A program made the position numbers and the translations under genes. From SMAG-U1939 sp036376595 (GTDB lineage: Bacteria; Chloroflexota; Ktedonobacteria; Ktedonobacterales; JADMIN01), in assembly GCA_036376595.1 (NCBI GenBank), contig DASVAA010000076.1:1-12366 (forward strand): DNA of 12,366 nt, read 5' to 3'. Below the pieces are notes generated by a model. That model ran no database searches, had not been told where the DNA came from, and saw nothing but the letters and a program-made list of their open reading frames with translations. Positions 1-5,952 of this stretch are shown in pieces. Numbering within the stretch: the stretch's first letter is position 1; every line of letters starts with the position of its first letter.

Positions 1-84
1 CGTGGGCAGAGGTGCGCGTGGGCAGAGGTGCGCGTGGGCAGAGGTGCGCGTGGGCAGAGGTGCGCGTGGGCAGAGGTGCGCGTG
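1..84. repeat. 16-bp tandem repeat, five perfect copies
   Basis: The unit CGTGGGCAGAGGTGCG occurs five times without a mismatch at 1-80, and a sixth copy breaks off after CGTG at 84. The array starts at the first base of the window, so it may continue to the left. A 16-bp unit is not a multiple of three and would shift frame at each copy, so it is unlikely to be coding. It ends 135 bp before the first gene. Perfect copies suggest recent expansion or an assembly edge. Confidence 0.95.
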
Positions 85-219
85 AAGTGCGGGACCTTGC
101 CGCACGTCGAATCTTGAGCATGAGGGTGAAGCAAGATAGCGCGGGCGGGGCACGGCATCCTGTGTTCCCCCGTCAAGACGACCTAAGGCCACCAAACGCT
201 CTTCGGGAGGAGAAACACT

Positions 220-744
220 ATGCGACGCTTCGGACGCTTCGGACGCTTCGCACGATTGACTGTCGTGCTGCTGTCCGTCCTGGTCATGCTCGCGTTCAGC
301 GTGTCGATGGCTTTCGCGGACAGCCCCCACTTCATTAGCGAGGGCACCGCAAGCATCAATGGCGCGGGCGCCTACGTTGTCACGAACTTCAAAGAGGCGG
401 GGCTGGGCAGCACCACGAGCACCGAGGCCATCACCCTCTCCGCCACCGCGTCCGCGACGTACGCCTGCCTCAACGGCGGCGGGAACCATCCGAAGGCTGC
501 GAACAAGGAGACGGTGACAGCGCCGGTGAGTAATACGCAGTCGTTCCCTGTGCGGAACGGGCAGACGACGGGGACCATCTCGGTGGGGCCGCCTGGACCA
601 GGGAGCTTCTCCTGCCCTTCGGGTCAGAAGTTGGTGCTCGCGTCGGTCAGCTACAGCAATGTCGAGCTGATCGGATTGGCGGGCGATACCTCGGCCGAAC
701 CCGATCTCTCGGCGTGTTTGTTCCCCGGAATAGGCATCTGCTAG
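220..744 (+). CDS. Small secreted protein of unknown function, four cysteines
   Basis: A 174-residue exported protein. The N-terminus has a basic segment (RRFGRFGRFARL), a hydrophobic core at about 13-30 and a likely signal peptidase I site after AFA at residue 33. The mature part has no membrane segment and has Cys83, Cys132, Cys166 and Cys174, enough for two disulfides outside the cell. Residues 81-155 (YACLNGGG, then NGQTTGTI, then CPSGQ and VSYSNVEL) resemble a widespread group of small secreted proteins seen mainly in actinomycetes, whose function I do not know. The start is firm: GGGAGGAG at 205-212 lies 7 nt before ATG. No partner gene is adjacent; the next gene on this strand is 500 bp away, so it is probably monocistronic. 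That it is secreted is well supported; the role is unknown. Confidence 0.85.
   Translation: MRRFGRFGRFARLTVVLLSVLVMLAFSVSMAFADSPHFISEGTASINGAGAYVVTNFKEAGLGSTTSTEAITLSATASATYACLNGGGNHPKAANKETVTAPVSNTQSFPVRNGQTTGTISVGPPGPGSFSCPSGQKLVLASVSYSNVELIGLAGDTSAEPDLSACLFPGIGIC
224..250 (+). repeat. 9-bp tandem repeat inside the signal-peptide coding region
   Basis: GACGCTTCG is repeated three times perfectly at 224-250 and encodes the repeating FGR of the basic signal-peptide region. Because the unit is nine bases, copy-number change would lengthen or shorten the N-region without breaking frame. Confidence 0.9.
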
Positions 745-848
745 GGCCGCGTTGCCACAATGGCACGCTCGCATACCCTTGATGTGCTCACGGACGTTCG
801 TTGGGCAATGCCTGAAGACAGCGCTGACCGCGCGACTAGACGGTGTGA

Positions 849-903
849 CTGCCGGCGTCCTCGGCAGGTGCGACGAGCCGTTCCCCTGGTGGGAGCGGCT
901 CGT
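849..903 (+). promoter_or_regulatory. Two consecutive hairpins, possible terminator or structured RNA
   Basis: Hairpin 1 pairs CTGCCG (849-854) with CGGCAG (862-867) over a 7-nt loop. Hairpin 2 pairs ACGAGCCGTTCCC (873-885) with GGGAGCGGCTCGT (891-903): 13 bp with one G-U pair and a 5-nt loop. The start is about 105 nt after the upstream stop codon. Only two Ts follow hairpin 2, so a classical intrinsic terminator is not certain; an RNA structure is the alternative. Confidence 0.5.
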
Positions 904-992
904 TCCGCATAGCACGGGAATCGCGGCGGAGGGCAAGCCTCATAGGCATGCCGGGGCCGCATACCGTCTCGCTCGCGCAGGTGAAATGACCT

Positions 993-1022
993 TTGACCGC
1001 TGTGATCGCGTCATGCTAGGAT
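993..1022 (+). promoter_or_regulatory. Candidate sigma-70-type promoter for the propeller gene
   Basis: TTGACC (993-998, five of six to consensus) is followed after 18 bp by TAGGAT (1017-1022, four of six). Transcription would start near 1029, leaving a G/C-rich leader of about 215 nt before the ATG at 1246. Call made by eye. Confidence 0.4.
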
Positions 1023-1245
1023 AGGCGAGCGGCCGCGCAAGCTCGCGCGACGCGGTGGGCCGGCGTCACTCGTCGCGTACTAGTTTGCGGAGCAGCAGTC
1101 CTGCGCGGCCGGACCGGACGAGACACGCTGCCGACGCTCTCCCCGCCAGCGTGTTCGAGAACCTGGAGCGCTGACTGCCCCCAAACAACGGTAGCTAGGC
1201 TCGCGCGCGAAAGCACGCAAGAACAAACCGGGGAAAGAGGGACGC

Positions 1246-2766
1246 ATGACGACCAAACGACTCTGGATCGCCGGCGCGAGCATCGTCGTCCTCGCGCTTG
1301 TGGCAACGACGCTCGCCATCGCGCTGCCCACGCATGCCGCCGCTGGCGGCTCGAACACCTCCAGGAGTAGTAGTAGTAGCTCGTCTCAGTACAGCCAGCC
1401 CCGCTGGTGGGCCAAGTATCAGGTCGTCTCAGCCCCGGGCTTCAAGCCCGCTCCAACTGCCGGCAAGACCAGTAGCGTGAAGGTGGGGGCGAACGTCAAC
1501 GTCAGCGACGAGCCAGGCCCGCAGAGTGAGACCTCCATCGCCATCAATCCCAACCATCCCTCCCAGATTGTGGGCGGCTCGAACGAGATCTTCCGCTTGC
1601 CGATGCGCGGCTATTTCTCCAGTGACGGCGGCGCGACCTGGGGCGGTGTCGACCTGCCACTGCCCCCGCCGATCTCACAGAACGGCTTCGACTTCGGGTC
1701 TGACCCCGGTGTCGCCTGGGACTTGCATGGCAACGTCTACTACAGCTACATCGTCGTCTTCTTCAGCGCGGGCGGCTCGATCAACGGCACGGAGATGGCG
1801 GTCGCGCGCTCGTCGGATGGTGGGCAGTCGTGGACGGCGACCTTCTTCTCCCTGGCCGGGCCGGGCAACTTCAACGACAAGCCGATGATCGCCGTCGACA
1901 CGAATCCGAGCAGCCCCAACGCCAACACGGTCTACGTCGCCTGGGACACGACCGTCAACGGCAAGGGCGGGCCAAGCTCGTCGGGCATTGAGTTCAGCCG
2001 CTCGACCGACGGCGGTGTCTCCTTCTCGGCGCCAGCCGTGATAAGCGCCACCGGCGGCGGCCAGCACTTCGGCATCAGCGCGGATCCCTTCGTCGGGCCG
2101 GATGGGCGCGTCTACGTGGCCTGGCACGACATCAGCAACGCCATCCTCGTCCGCAGCTCTGCCAACGGCGGGGCCACCTTCGGAGCCATCACGACCGTCG
2201 CGCCGACGCGCATCGCCTTCGACGCACTGATCCCGCCACAGAACCTCCGCGGCGCGCTGGTCTACCCCGCGTGCGGCGCCGACCGCAGCACGGGCGCCTT
2301 CCGGGGGCGGCTCTACTGCTCGTGGATGGACAGCAACAGCGCCGGCGACACCGACATCTTCCTGGCGACCTCGACCAACCAGGGCGCCACCTGGAGCGCG
2401 CCGCTGACGGTGAACGACGATGGTGGCGGCAGCTACCAGTTCAACCAGTGGCTCGCGGTCGATCCCGTGACGGGCGCCGTAGACCTGAGCTGGAATGACA
2501 GCCGCAACGATCCTACCAACGCGAGCACGGACGTCTACTTCGCCCAGTCCACCAACGGCGGGGCCAGCGTCTCGCCCAACGTCAAGGTCACGACAGCGCC
2601 GACGAACGAAACCGTCGCGGGCGCGGACCTGGGCAACCAATACGGCGACTACGAGGGCATTGATGCGCGCGGCGGCAGCGTGCATCCCATCTGGACAGAC
2701 CGCCGTGCGGGCGGCAGCGTGGATGGCTTCGAGGAGGTCTTCACGGCCACTCTCACCGTGAAGTAA
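1246..2766 (+). CDS. Exported six-bladed beta-propeller with Asp-box (BNR) repeats, sialidase-superfamily fold
   Basis: A 506-residue protein. The N-terminus is a signal peptide or signal anchor (MTTKRLW, hydrophobic 8-27, THAAA near 30-33), then a Ser-rich linker (37-47) and a Trp-rich stretch. Six Asp boxes follow: SSDGGATW (125-132), SSDGGQSW (189-196), STDGGVSF (253-260), SANGGATF (305-312), STNQGATW (376-383) and the degenerate STNGGASV (435-442). The spacing of about 50-70 residues fits one box per blade of a six-bladed propeller. A C-terminal QYGDYEGID/PIWTDRR segment is typical of exported BNR proteins. FRLP at 116-119 recalls the sialidase FRIP motif but lies only 5 residues before the first Asp box, so sialidase activity is not shown. 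The fold tells little about substrate; a cell-surface glycan-binding or glycosidase role is possible. GAGGG at 1237-1241 is the ribosome site 4 nt before ATG. Confidence 0.88.
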   Translation: MTTKRLWIAGASIVVLALVATTLAIALPTHAAAGGSNTSRSSSSSSSQYSQPRWWAKYQVVSAPGFKPAPTAGKTSSVKVGANVNVSDEPGPQSETSIAINPNHPSQIVGGSNEIFRLPMRGYFSSDGGATWGGVDLPLPPPISQNGFDFGSDPGVAWDLHGNVYYSYIVVFFSAGGSINGTEMAVARSSDGGQSWTATFFSLAGPGNFNDKPMIAVDTNPSSPNANTVYVAWDTTVNGKGGPSSSGIEFSRSTDGGVSFSAPAVISATGGGQHFGISADPFVGPDGRVYVAWHDISNAILVRSSANGGATFGAITTVAPTRIAFDALIPPQNLRGALVYPACGADRSTGAFRGRLYCSWMDSNSAGDTDIFLATSTNQGATWSAPLTVNDDGGGSYQFNQWLAVDPVTGAVDLSWNDSRNDPTNASTDVYFAQSTNGGASVSPNVKVTTAPTNETVAGADLGNQYGDYEGIDARGGSVHPIWTDRRAGGSVDGFEEVFTATLTVK

Positions 2767-2820
2767 GCGCCCGAATACGCTGCGCACAAGCGGATGTTTG
2801 CGAGCGCGGAGGGGAGAGTG

Positions 2821-2850
2821 GAGGGGGCGGCCGGTTCTGGTCGTCCCCTC
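2821..2850 (+). terminator. Strong hairpin 55 bp after the propeller gene
   Basis: A 12-bp stem (2821-2832 with 2839-2850) contains two G-U pairs and a 6-nt loop GGTTCT. The sequence after it (GTTGTCT) is only moderately T-rich, so it is a probable but not textbook intrinsic terminator for the + strand gene. The remaining gap to 3016 shows nothing recognisable. Confidence 0.5.
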
Positions 2851-3016
2851 GTTGTCTCGTGTACTGGTCGCCACAAGCGACTGGTCCAGCTACATCCGCT
2901 CGGCCAGACCAAGGCCGCGCTGCCGCCGCACTCGTCGGCGTTCGGCGGTTCCTGGCCCGCCTGATGCAAACTTAAAAACGATTGCCTTTCACACGGTTTC
3001 TGAGCGTGCTGGCCGC

Positions 3017-3595
3017 TCACTCTCCTTGAAGCGCCTTTGGCGGTCCGTCGGGGTCGTATTCGGGCTTGGGATGGATGTCGAAGGCGTCGGCTAGCCGCAC
3101 GAAGAGGTTGAAGAGCGCGCCGTCGTAGACCGCCTCGGCGATCTGGGCGTCGCTCCAGCCGGCGTCGCGCAGGGCCTGCACCTGCTCGTCGGTGATGCGG
3201 TAGGCGTGCCGCGTCAGCGTGCCGACGAACTCCAGCAGCAGCCGCTCGGCCGGCGTGATCGGCGCGCGGTCAAGGTCGCCGTCGCGGATCGCCGCGGCCA
3301 CGGGACTGAATTGCTCACCCTGCAACTGCAGGAACCACGCATGGCTGCTCAGTCAGTAGTGGCAGCGGGTGAGCGCCGCGACGTACGAGGCGATCATCTC
3401 GTGCTGCGCGCGGCTGAGCGCCCCATCGGAGAAGTGCAGCCGCGAGGCCTGCCAGATGGCGGCCATGAAGTCGGGGCGCTGGCTCATCGTGCGCATGATG
3501 TCCGCCACCCCGCCCGACGCCTGGCGCATGCGCGCGTACAGCTCGGCGAGGGGGCCGGTGGCGTCGTCGTCTTCGATCCAGGCGATGCGCGGCAT
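3017..3595 (-). CDS. AhpD-like / carboxymuconolactone decarboxylase-type selenoprotein (C-x-x-U), read through in-frame TGA
   Basis: Two apparent ORFs, 3353-3595 and 3017-3325, are in the same frame and separated only by a TGA (3353-3355) and nine sense codons (LSSHAWFLQ). Joined, they give 192 residues, near the usual size of the peroxidase-related AhpD family. The TGA is residue 81 in RCHY-U-LSSH, exactly where AhpD relatives have the second Cys of C-x-x-C, so the active site would be C78-x-x-U81. His85 and Glu66 sit at the spacing of the AhpD proton-relay residues relative to the redox pair. A SECIS-like hairpin follows the TGA. The likely role is thiol-dependent reduction of peroxides or disulfides in the cytoplasm. 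Start at 3595; AGGGAG (3606-3611) lies 10 nt upstream. The natural stop is also TGA. The alternative is a nonsense-mutated gene, less likely given the exact position and the intact second half. No sel genes lie in this window. Confidence 0.85.
3319..3332 (-). promoter_or_regulatory. Candidate bacterial SECIS hairpin
   Basis: In the mRNA, CCUGC-AGUU-GCAGG forms a 5-bp stem with a tetraloop starting 25 nt after the UGA. Bacterial SECIS elements lie inside the coding region just after the UGA, with a small apical loop carrying a G in its first positions; this one has G second. The sequence context (GGUU before the stem, GGU after) is reminiscent of the E. coli fdhF element. It would bind SelB to direct Sec insertion. 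The hairpin is seen; its function is inferred. Confidence 0.6.
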
Positions 3596-3688
3596 AGTGT
3601 CTGGTCTCCCTTCCTTCCTGCGTGGGTCAGCATGCGAGCGTGCTCGCCATCCAGCGTACCGCGGCTGTCAAGCGGCGCCGACAGACAG

Positions 3689-3751
3689 ACAGGGGCCGGC
3701 GGATAAATCCGCGCCGAGGCGACCACAGGGGCCGGCGGATAAATCCGCGCC
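3689..3751. repeat. Duplicated 27-bp REP-like element
   Basis: An identical 27-bp sequence beginning ACAGGGGCCGGC occurs at 3689-3715 and 3725-3751, separated by 9 bp. Each copy contains the inverted repeat GCGGA-TAAA-TCCGC. The second copy leads into another hairpin (3771-3788). This looks like a dispersed intergenic palindromic element rather than a gene. Confidence 0.85.
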
Positions 3752-3770
3752 TACGGGCGTTCCGCCACGA

Positions 3771-3788
3771 AGGCCGCCTGCGCGGCCT
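3771..3788. repeat. Hairpin AGGCCGC-CTGC-GCGGCCT next to the REP-like copies
   Basis: A perfect 7-bp stem with loop CTGC. The hairpin at 3893-3910, read on the - strand, has the same central CGC-CTGC-GCG core but different outer arms, suggesting both belong to one repeat family. Confidence 0.7.
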
Positions 3789-3892
3789 GGAGGTGGAGGG
3801 CGGACCGCGCGGAATGGAGACACAGACATGACATGCGCTGTGCCGCCCGCTCTCTGCCCCGGCTAACCCAACGATGCATACATTGTCTCTCT

Positions 3893-3910
3893 AACCCGCG
3901 CAGGCGGGTT
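3893..3910 (-). terminator. Hairpin downstream of the P450 gene
   Basis: On the - strand, AACCCGC-CTGC-GCGGGTT forms a perfect 7-bp stem 29 bp after the P450 stop codon. The following sequence (AGAGAGACAATG) is not U-rich, so termination would be weak or need a factor. It may equally be a REP-type repeat. Confidence 0.4.
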
Positions 3911-3939
3911 TGGCGGCCGCGGGCCACCCAGGCGCGGTT

Positions 3940-5499
3940 TCAACCGCCGGCTCGGCGCACCACTGGCCGCGTCTCGCCCCGCTCGCCGCGCCGCTCGGCC
4001 ACTCGTAGCGCAAAGCCGCGCGTCGGGCCGGGCAGCGGATTGACCGCCGTGCGCAGCGTGTAGTCCGGCGGATCGAGCCGCAGGCGTACGGAGTGCAGCA
4101 GCGCGGCGATGGTGGTCGCCACCACCGTCTCGGCCAGGCCGGAGGCGACGCAGGTATGCGGTCCGGCGGCAAAGGGCGCGAAGACCCCAGGACGGCGGTG
4201 CTCGCTGCGCGGCGGCACGTAGCGGTCCACGTCGAAGGCGTAGGGATCGGGGAAGAGCTCCGGCAGGAAGTGCGCGGCGGTGGTCGAGATCAGCAGGTTC
4301 GCGCCGGCCGGGATGCGGTGCCCCTCGAAGGCGAACTCATCCCTGGCGACGCGCGGCGCCGCCGAAACGACCGGATAGCGGCGCAGCGTCTCGAGCACCG
4401 CGCCGTGCAGCGCCGGCATGCGGTGCAGCGCGTTGAGCGTCAGGCGCCCGCCGCCGCTCGCGTAGGCGGCGTCCACCTCGGCGGTCACGCGCGCCAGCAG
4501 CGCGGGGTCGCGCAGCAGCGCGTAGAGCAGGAAGCCACAGGTCGCGGCGACCGTATCCATGCCGGCGATGTAGGGGAGCTGCGCGCCCACCACCAGCTCG
4601 ATCTCGCTCAGCGGCGTGCCGTCCTCGTTGCGCGCCGTCAGGATCGCGTCGAGCAGGTCCGGTGTCTCGTGCGAGGGACCACCGTGGACCGCGTGGCGCT
4701 CGCGGCGCTCGGCCACGATGTGGCGCATCAGCGCCACCACACGCGCCTTGGCTGCCAGGTAGCCGGGCCGCCGCAGCAAGATCGCCGGCCACGTGCCCGC
4801 CACCCCTGCGCCGATCAGCGTCTCGGCGAACGTGACCGCGTCGTGGAAGCGCGCCCCCGGCCCGCGGCCGGTCATCGCGCGGCACATCTGCTCCGTCACC
4901 AGGCGCTGCATCGCCGGCTTGACCACCACGCGCTCGCCGGGCCGCCAGCGCCGCGCGATCTCTTCGGCGGTGCGCGCCATCACCGGCACGTAGCGCGCGA
5001 TCGCCTCGCGCGAGAGCGCCGGCTTGAGGATCGCCCGCTGGTGACGGTGCGGCGCGCCATCCAGCGCAGCGATGAAATGCTCGGTGCGCAGCTCGCGCAT
5101 CGCGCGGGCGAAGATCTCGCGGCTGCTGAGGTGCTCCTCGCCGCCGTGCGCCAGAAAGAGCGTTGCCTCCGGCCCGGCGAGCACGATGTACTCGCGCCCC
5201 GGCACCCGGACGCGAAAGATCGGCCCGCGCTGCTGGTAGCCGCGTACGAAGAGCGGCATCGGGTCGCGGTACAGCTCCAGCGCGCTGCCCAGCAGCGGCA
5301 GCCCACGGACCAGGACCGGCGCGTGCATCATGCGGCCGTCCGCCGCCTGTGGTGTAGGGACGTCCGGTGGACGCCCATTGGCGCCACCCAATGTGGCGCG
5401 CGCCGAGGAGGGACGGCTATCTACCTGTGTTGCCGCTGGGGCCGTTGGGGCCGTCATTGCCGCCGTCGCCGCTGTCTCGATGGGTGTGTCAATCGCCAT
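3940..5499 (-). CDS. Cytochrome P450
   Basis: A 519-residue heme monooxygenase, complete. The I-helix oxygen-activation motif is AGMDT (312-316), the K-helix ExxR is ETLR (370-373), and the heme loop is FAAGPHTC (443-450) with Cys450 as thiolate ligand. The residue two after the Cys is Ala, not the commoner Gly; both occur. PERF-type residues lie near 421-430 (AFDVDRYVPP). The P450 fold starts at about residue 60 (APVLVRGLPLLGSALELYRDP-like proline/glycine hinge). The first 57 residues are Ala/Thr/Pro-rich and have no clear transmembrane helix, so it is probably soluble. The start is supported by GGGAGG (5507-5512) 7 nt before ATG. No ferredoxin or reductase partner is nearby, so electrons must come from elsewhere. 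Substrate unknown; the architecture is of the long-chain/sterol-like (CYP51/E-class-like) type rather than the short bacterial type, a tentative view. Confidence 0.95.
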   Translation of the reverse strand: MAIDTPIETAATAAMTAPTAPAATQVDSRPSSARATLGGANGRPPDVPTPQAADGRMMHAPVLVRGLPLLGSALELYRDPMPLFVRGYQQRGPIFRVRVPGREYIVLAGPEATLFLAHGGEEHLSSREIFARAMRELRTEHFIAALDGAPHRHQRAILKPALSREAIARYVPVMARTAEEIARRWRPGERVVVKPAMQRLVTEQMCRAMTGRGPGARFHDAVTFAETLIGAGVAGTWPAILLRRPGYLAAKARVVALMRHIVAERRERHAVHGGPSHETPDLLDAILTARNEDGTPLSEIELVVGAQLPYIAGMDTVAATCGFLLYALLRDPALLARVTAEVDAAYASGGGRLTLNALHRMPALHGAVLETLRRYPVVSAAPRVARDEFAFEGHRIPAGANLLISTTAAHFLPELFPDPYAFDVDRYVPPRSEHRRPGVFAPFAAGPHTCVASGLAETVVATTIAALLHSVRLRLDPPDYTLRTAVNPLPGPTRGFALRVAERRGERGETRPVVRRAGG

Positions 5500-5570
5500 A
5501 GTCCGGCCTCCCTACACGCGCACACTGCGTTTGCCGACATCGCTGAACGCGAGGCGAAGCGGAAGCATTC

Positions 5571-5697
5571 ATGCTCCAGCGCCTTGCGCCGGCCATTCAT
5601 GGCCGCGACGCACGCTCCAGCGCCTTGCGCCGCCCATGCCTTCATGGCCGCGGCACATGCCCCAGCGCCTTGCGCCGGCCGCACATGTGGCCGCGAT
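5571..5697. repeat. Three imperfect tandem copies of a 41-45-bp palindrome-rich unit
   Basis: The core CCAGCGCCTTGCGCC recurs starting near 5576, 5617 and 5662 (periods of 41 and 45 bp). Each copy is followed by a GGCC...CATGGCC-type inverted repeat. It lies in the leader side of the P450 gene, so on the - strand it could form serial hairpins in the 5' untranslated RNA. Confidence 0.8.
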
Positions 5698-5880
5698 ATC
5701 ACCGTCCGCCCCACATCCCTGCCAACCCATCGTCGCAGAGTGCCGCTCGCACGCTGCGCCTTGTGTTCGGCTGTAGTATAAGCCAACCGGCAGCGAGATG
5801 GAAGGGGGCGGGCGCACATCACGGCAATCGGGCCTCACAGGGGGTTGGCCGCCGGCAGTAACCTCTCATGCATACGCGAC

Positions 5881-5909
5881 TTGACACAACGCATGCGCCT
5901 CCCTACACT
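5881..5909 (+). promoter_or_regulatory. Sigma-70-type promoter for the GT-C gene
   Basis: TTGACA (5881-5886, perfect) is followed after 17 bp by TACACT (5904-5909, four of six). Transcription would start near 5916, about 37 nt before the ATG at 5953. This argues against starts farther upstream in the same frame. Confidence 0.65.
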
Positions 5910-5952
5910 CAATCCGCGATACTCTCTGCGCGTGCCGAGGGGGAGAGGTGGG

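Larger units (their letters stand above)
745..1245. other. 500-bp gene-free gap with hairpins and a candidate promoter
   Basis: No open frame here looks like a protein: the frames are short and have Arg/Cys-rich antisense-type composition. The gap holds two adjacent hairpins (849-867 and 873-903), several smaller G/C-rich inverted repeats around 925-960, and a promoter-like pair at 993-1022. If that promoter is real, the following gene has a leader of about 215 nt. No tRNA or known riboswitch core was recognised. Confidence 0.6.
3596..3939. other. 344-bp gap with REP-like elements
   Basis: No protein-like frame was found on either strand. It holds a duplicated 27-bp repeat (3689-3751), a hairpin at 3771-3788 and another at 3893-3910. 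It separates the P450 gene from the selenoprotein gene on the same strand, so they probably do not form a tight operon. Confidence 0.6.
5500..5952. other. 450-bp divergent gap between P450 and glycosyltransferase genes
   Basis: It contains a three-copy imperfect repeat (5571-5697), a TATACT box on the - strand (5775-5780) without a convincing -35, and a good + strand promoter at 5881-5909. The short frames across the repeat read as repetitive AQGAGA-type peptide and are not believable genes. Confidence 0.6.

Noticed and set aside
116..119. FRLP in the propeller protein (residue numbers 116-119) as a sialidase catalytic FRIP motif
   Set aside because: It lies almost on top of the first Asp box, and no matching Arg triad or Glu/Tyr pair could be assigned, so sialidase activity is not claimed.
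862..960. Possible c-di-GMP or cobalamin riboswitch
   Set aside because: A GCCGGGG and GGCAAGCC are present, but the conserved cores (GCAAAGCC with GAAA loop, or the B12 box) are absent.
1675..2874. 399-residue open frame on the - strand opposite the propeller gene
   Set aside because: It is the high-GC antisense shadow of a clearly coding frame; Arg/Ala/Val-rich with no domain or ribosome site.
3017..3325. Independent short gene starting at TTG 3325
   Set aside because: No ribosome site precedes the TTG, and the frame is a direct continuation of the upstream half across the TGA.
3689..3751. CRISPR array or IS terminal repeats
   Set aside because: There are only two direct copies 9 bp apart and no transposase or cas gene.
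5571..5697. CRISPR array
   Set aside because: Copies are imperfect, palindromic and nearly contiguous, without unique spacers of constant length; no cas genes nearby.
4093..5781. 562-residue + strand frame opposite the P450 gene
   Set aside because: The antisense frame has all P450 motifs; this one is His/Arg/Gln-rich and motif-free, so it is a shadow.
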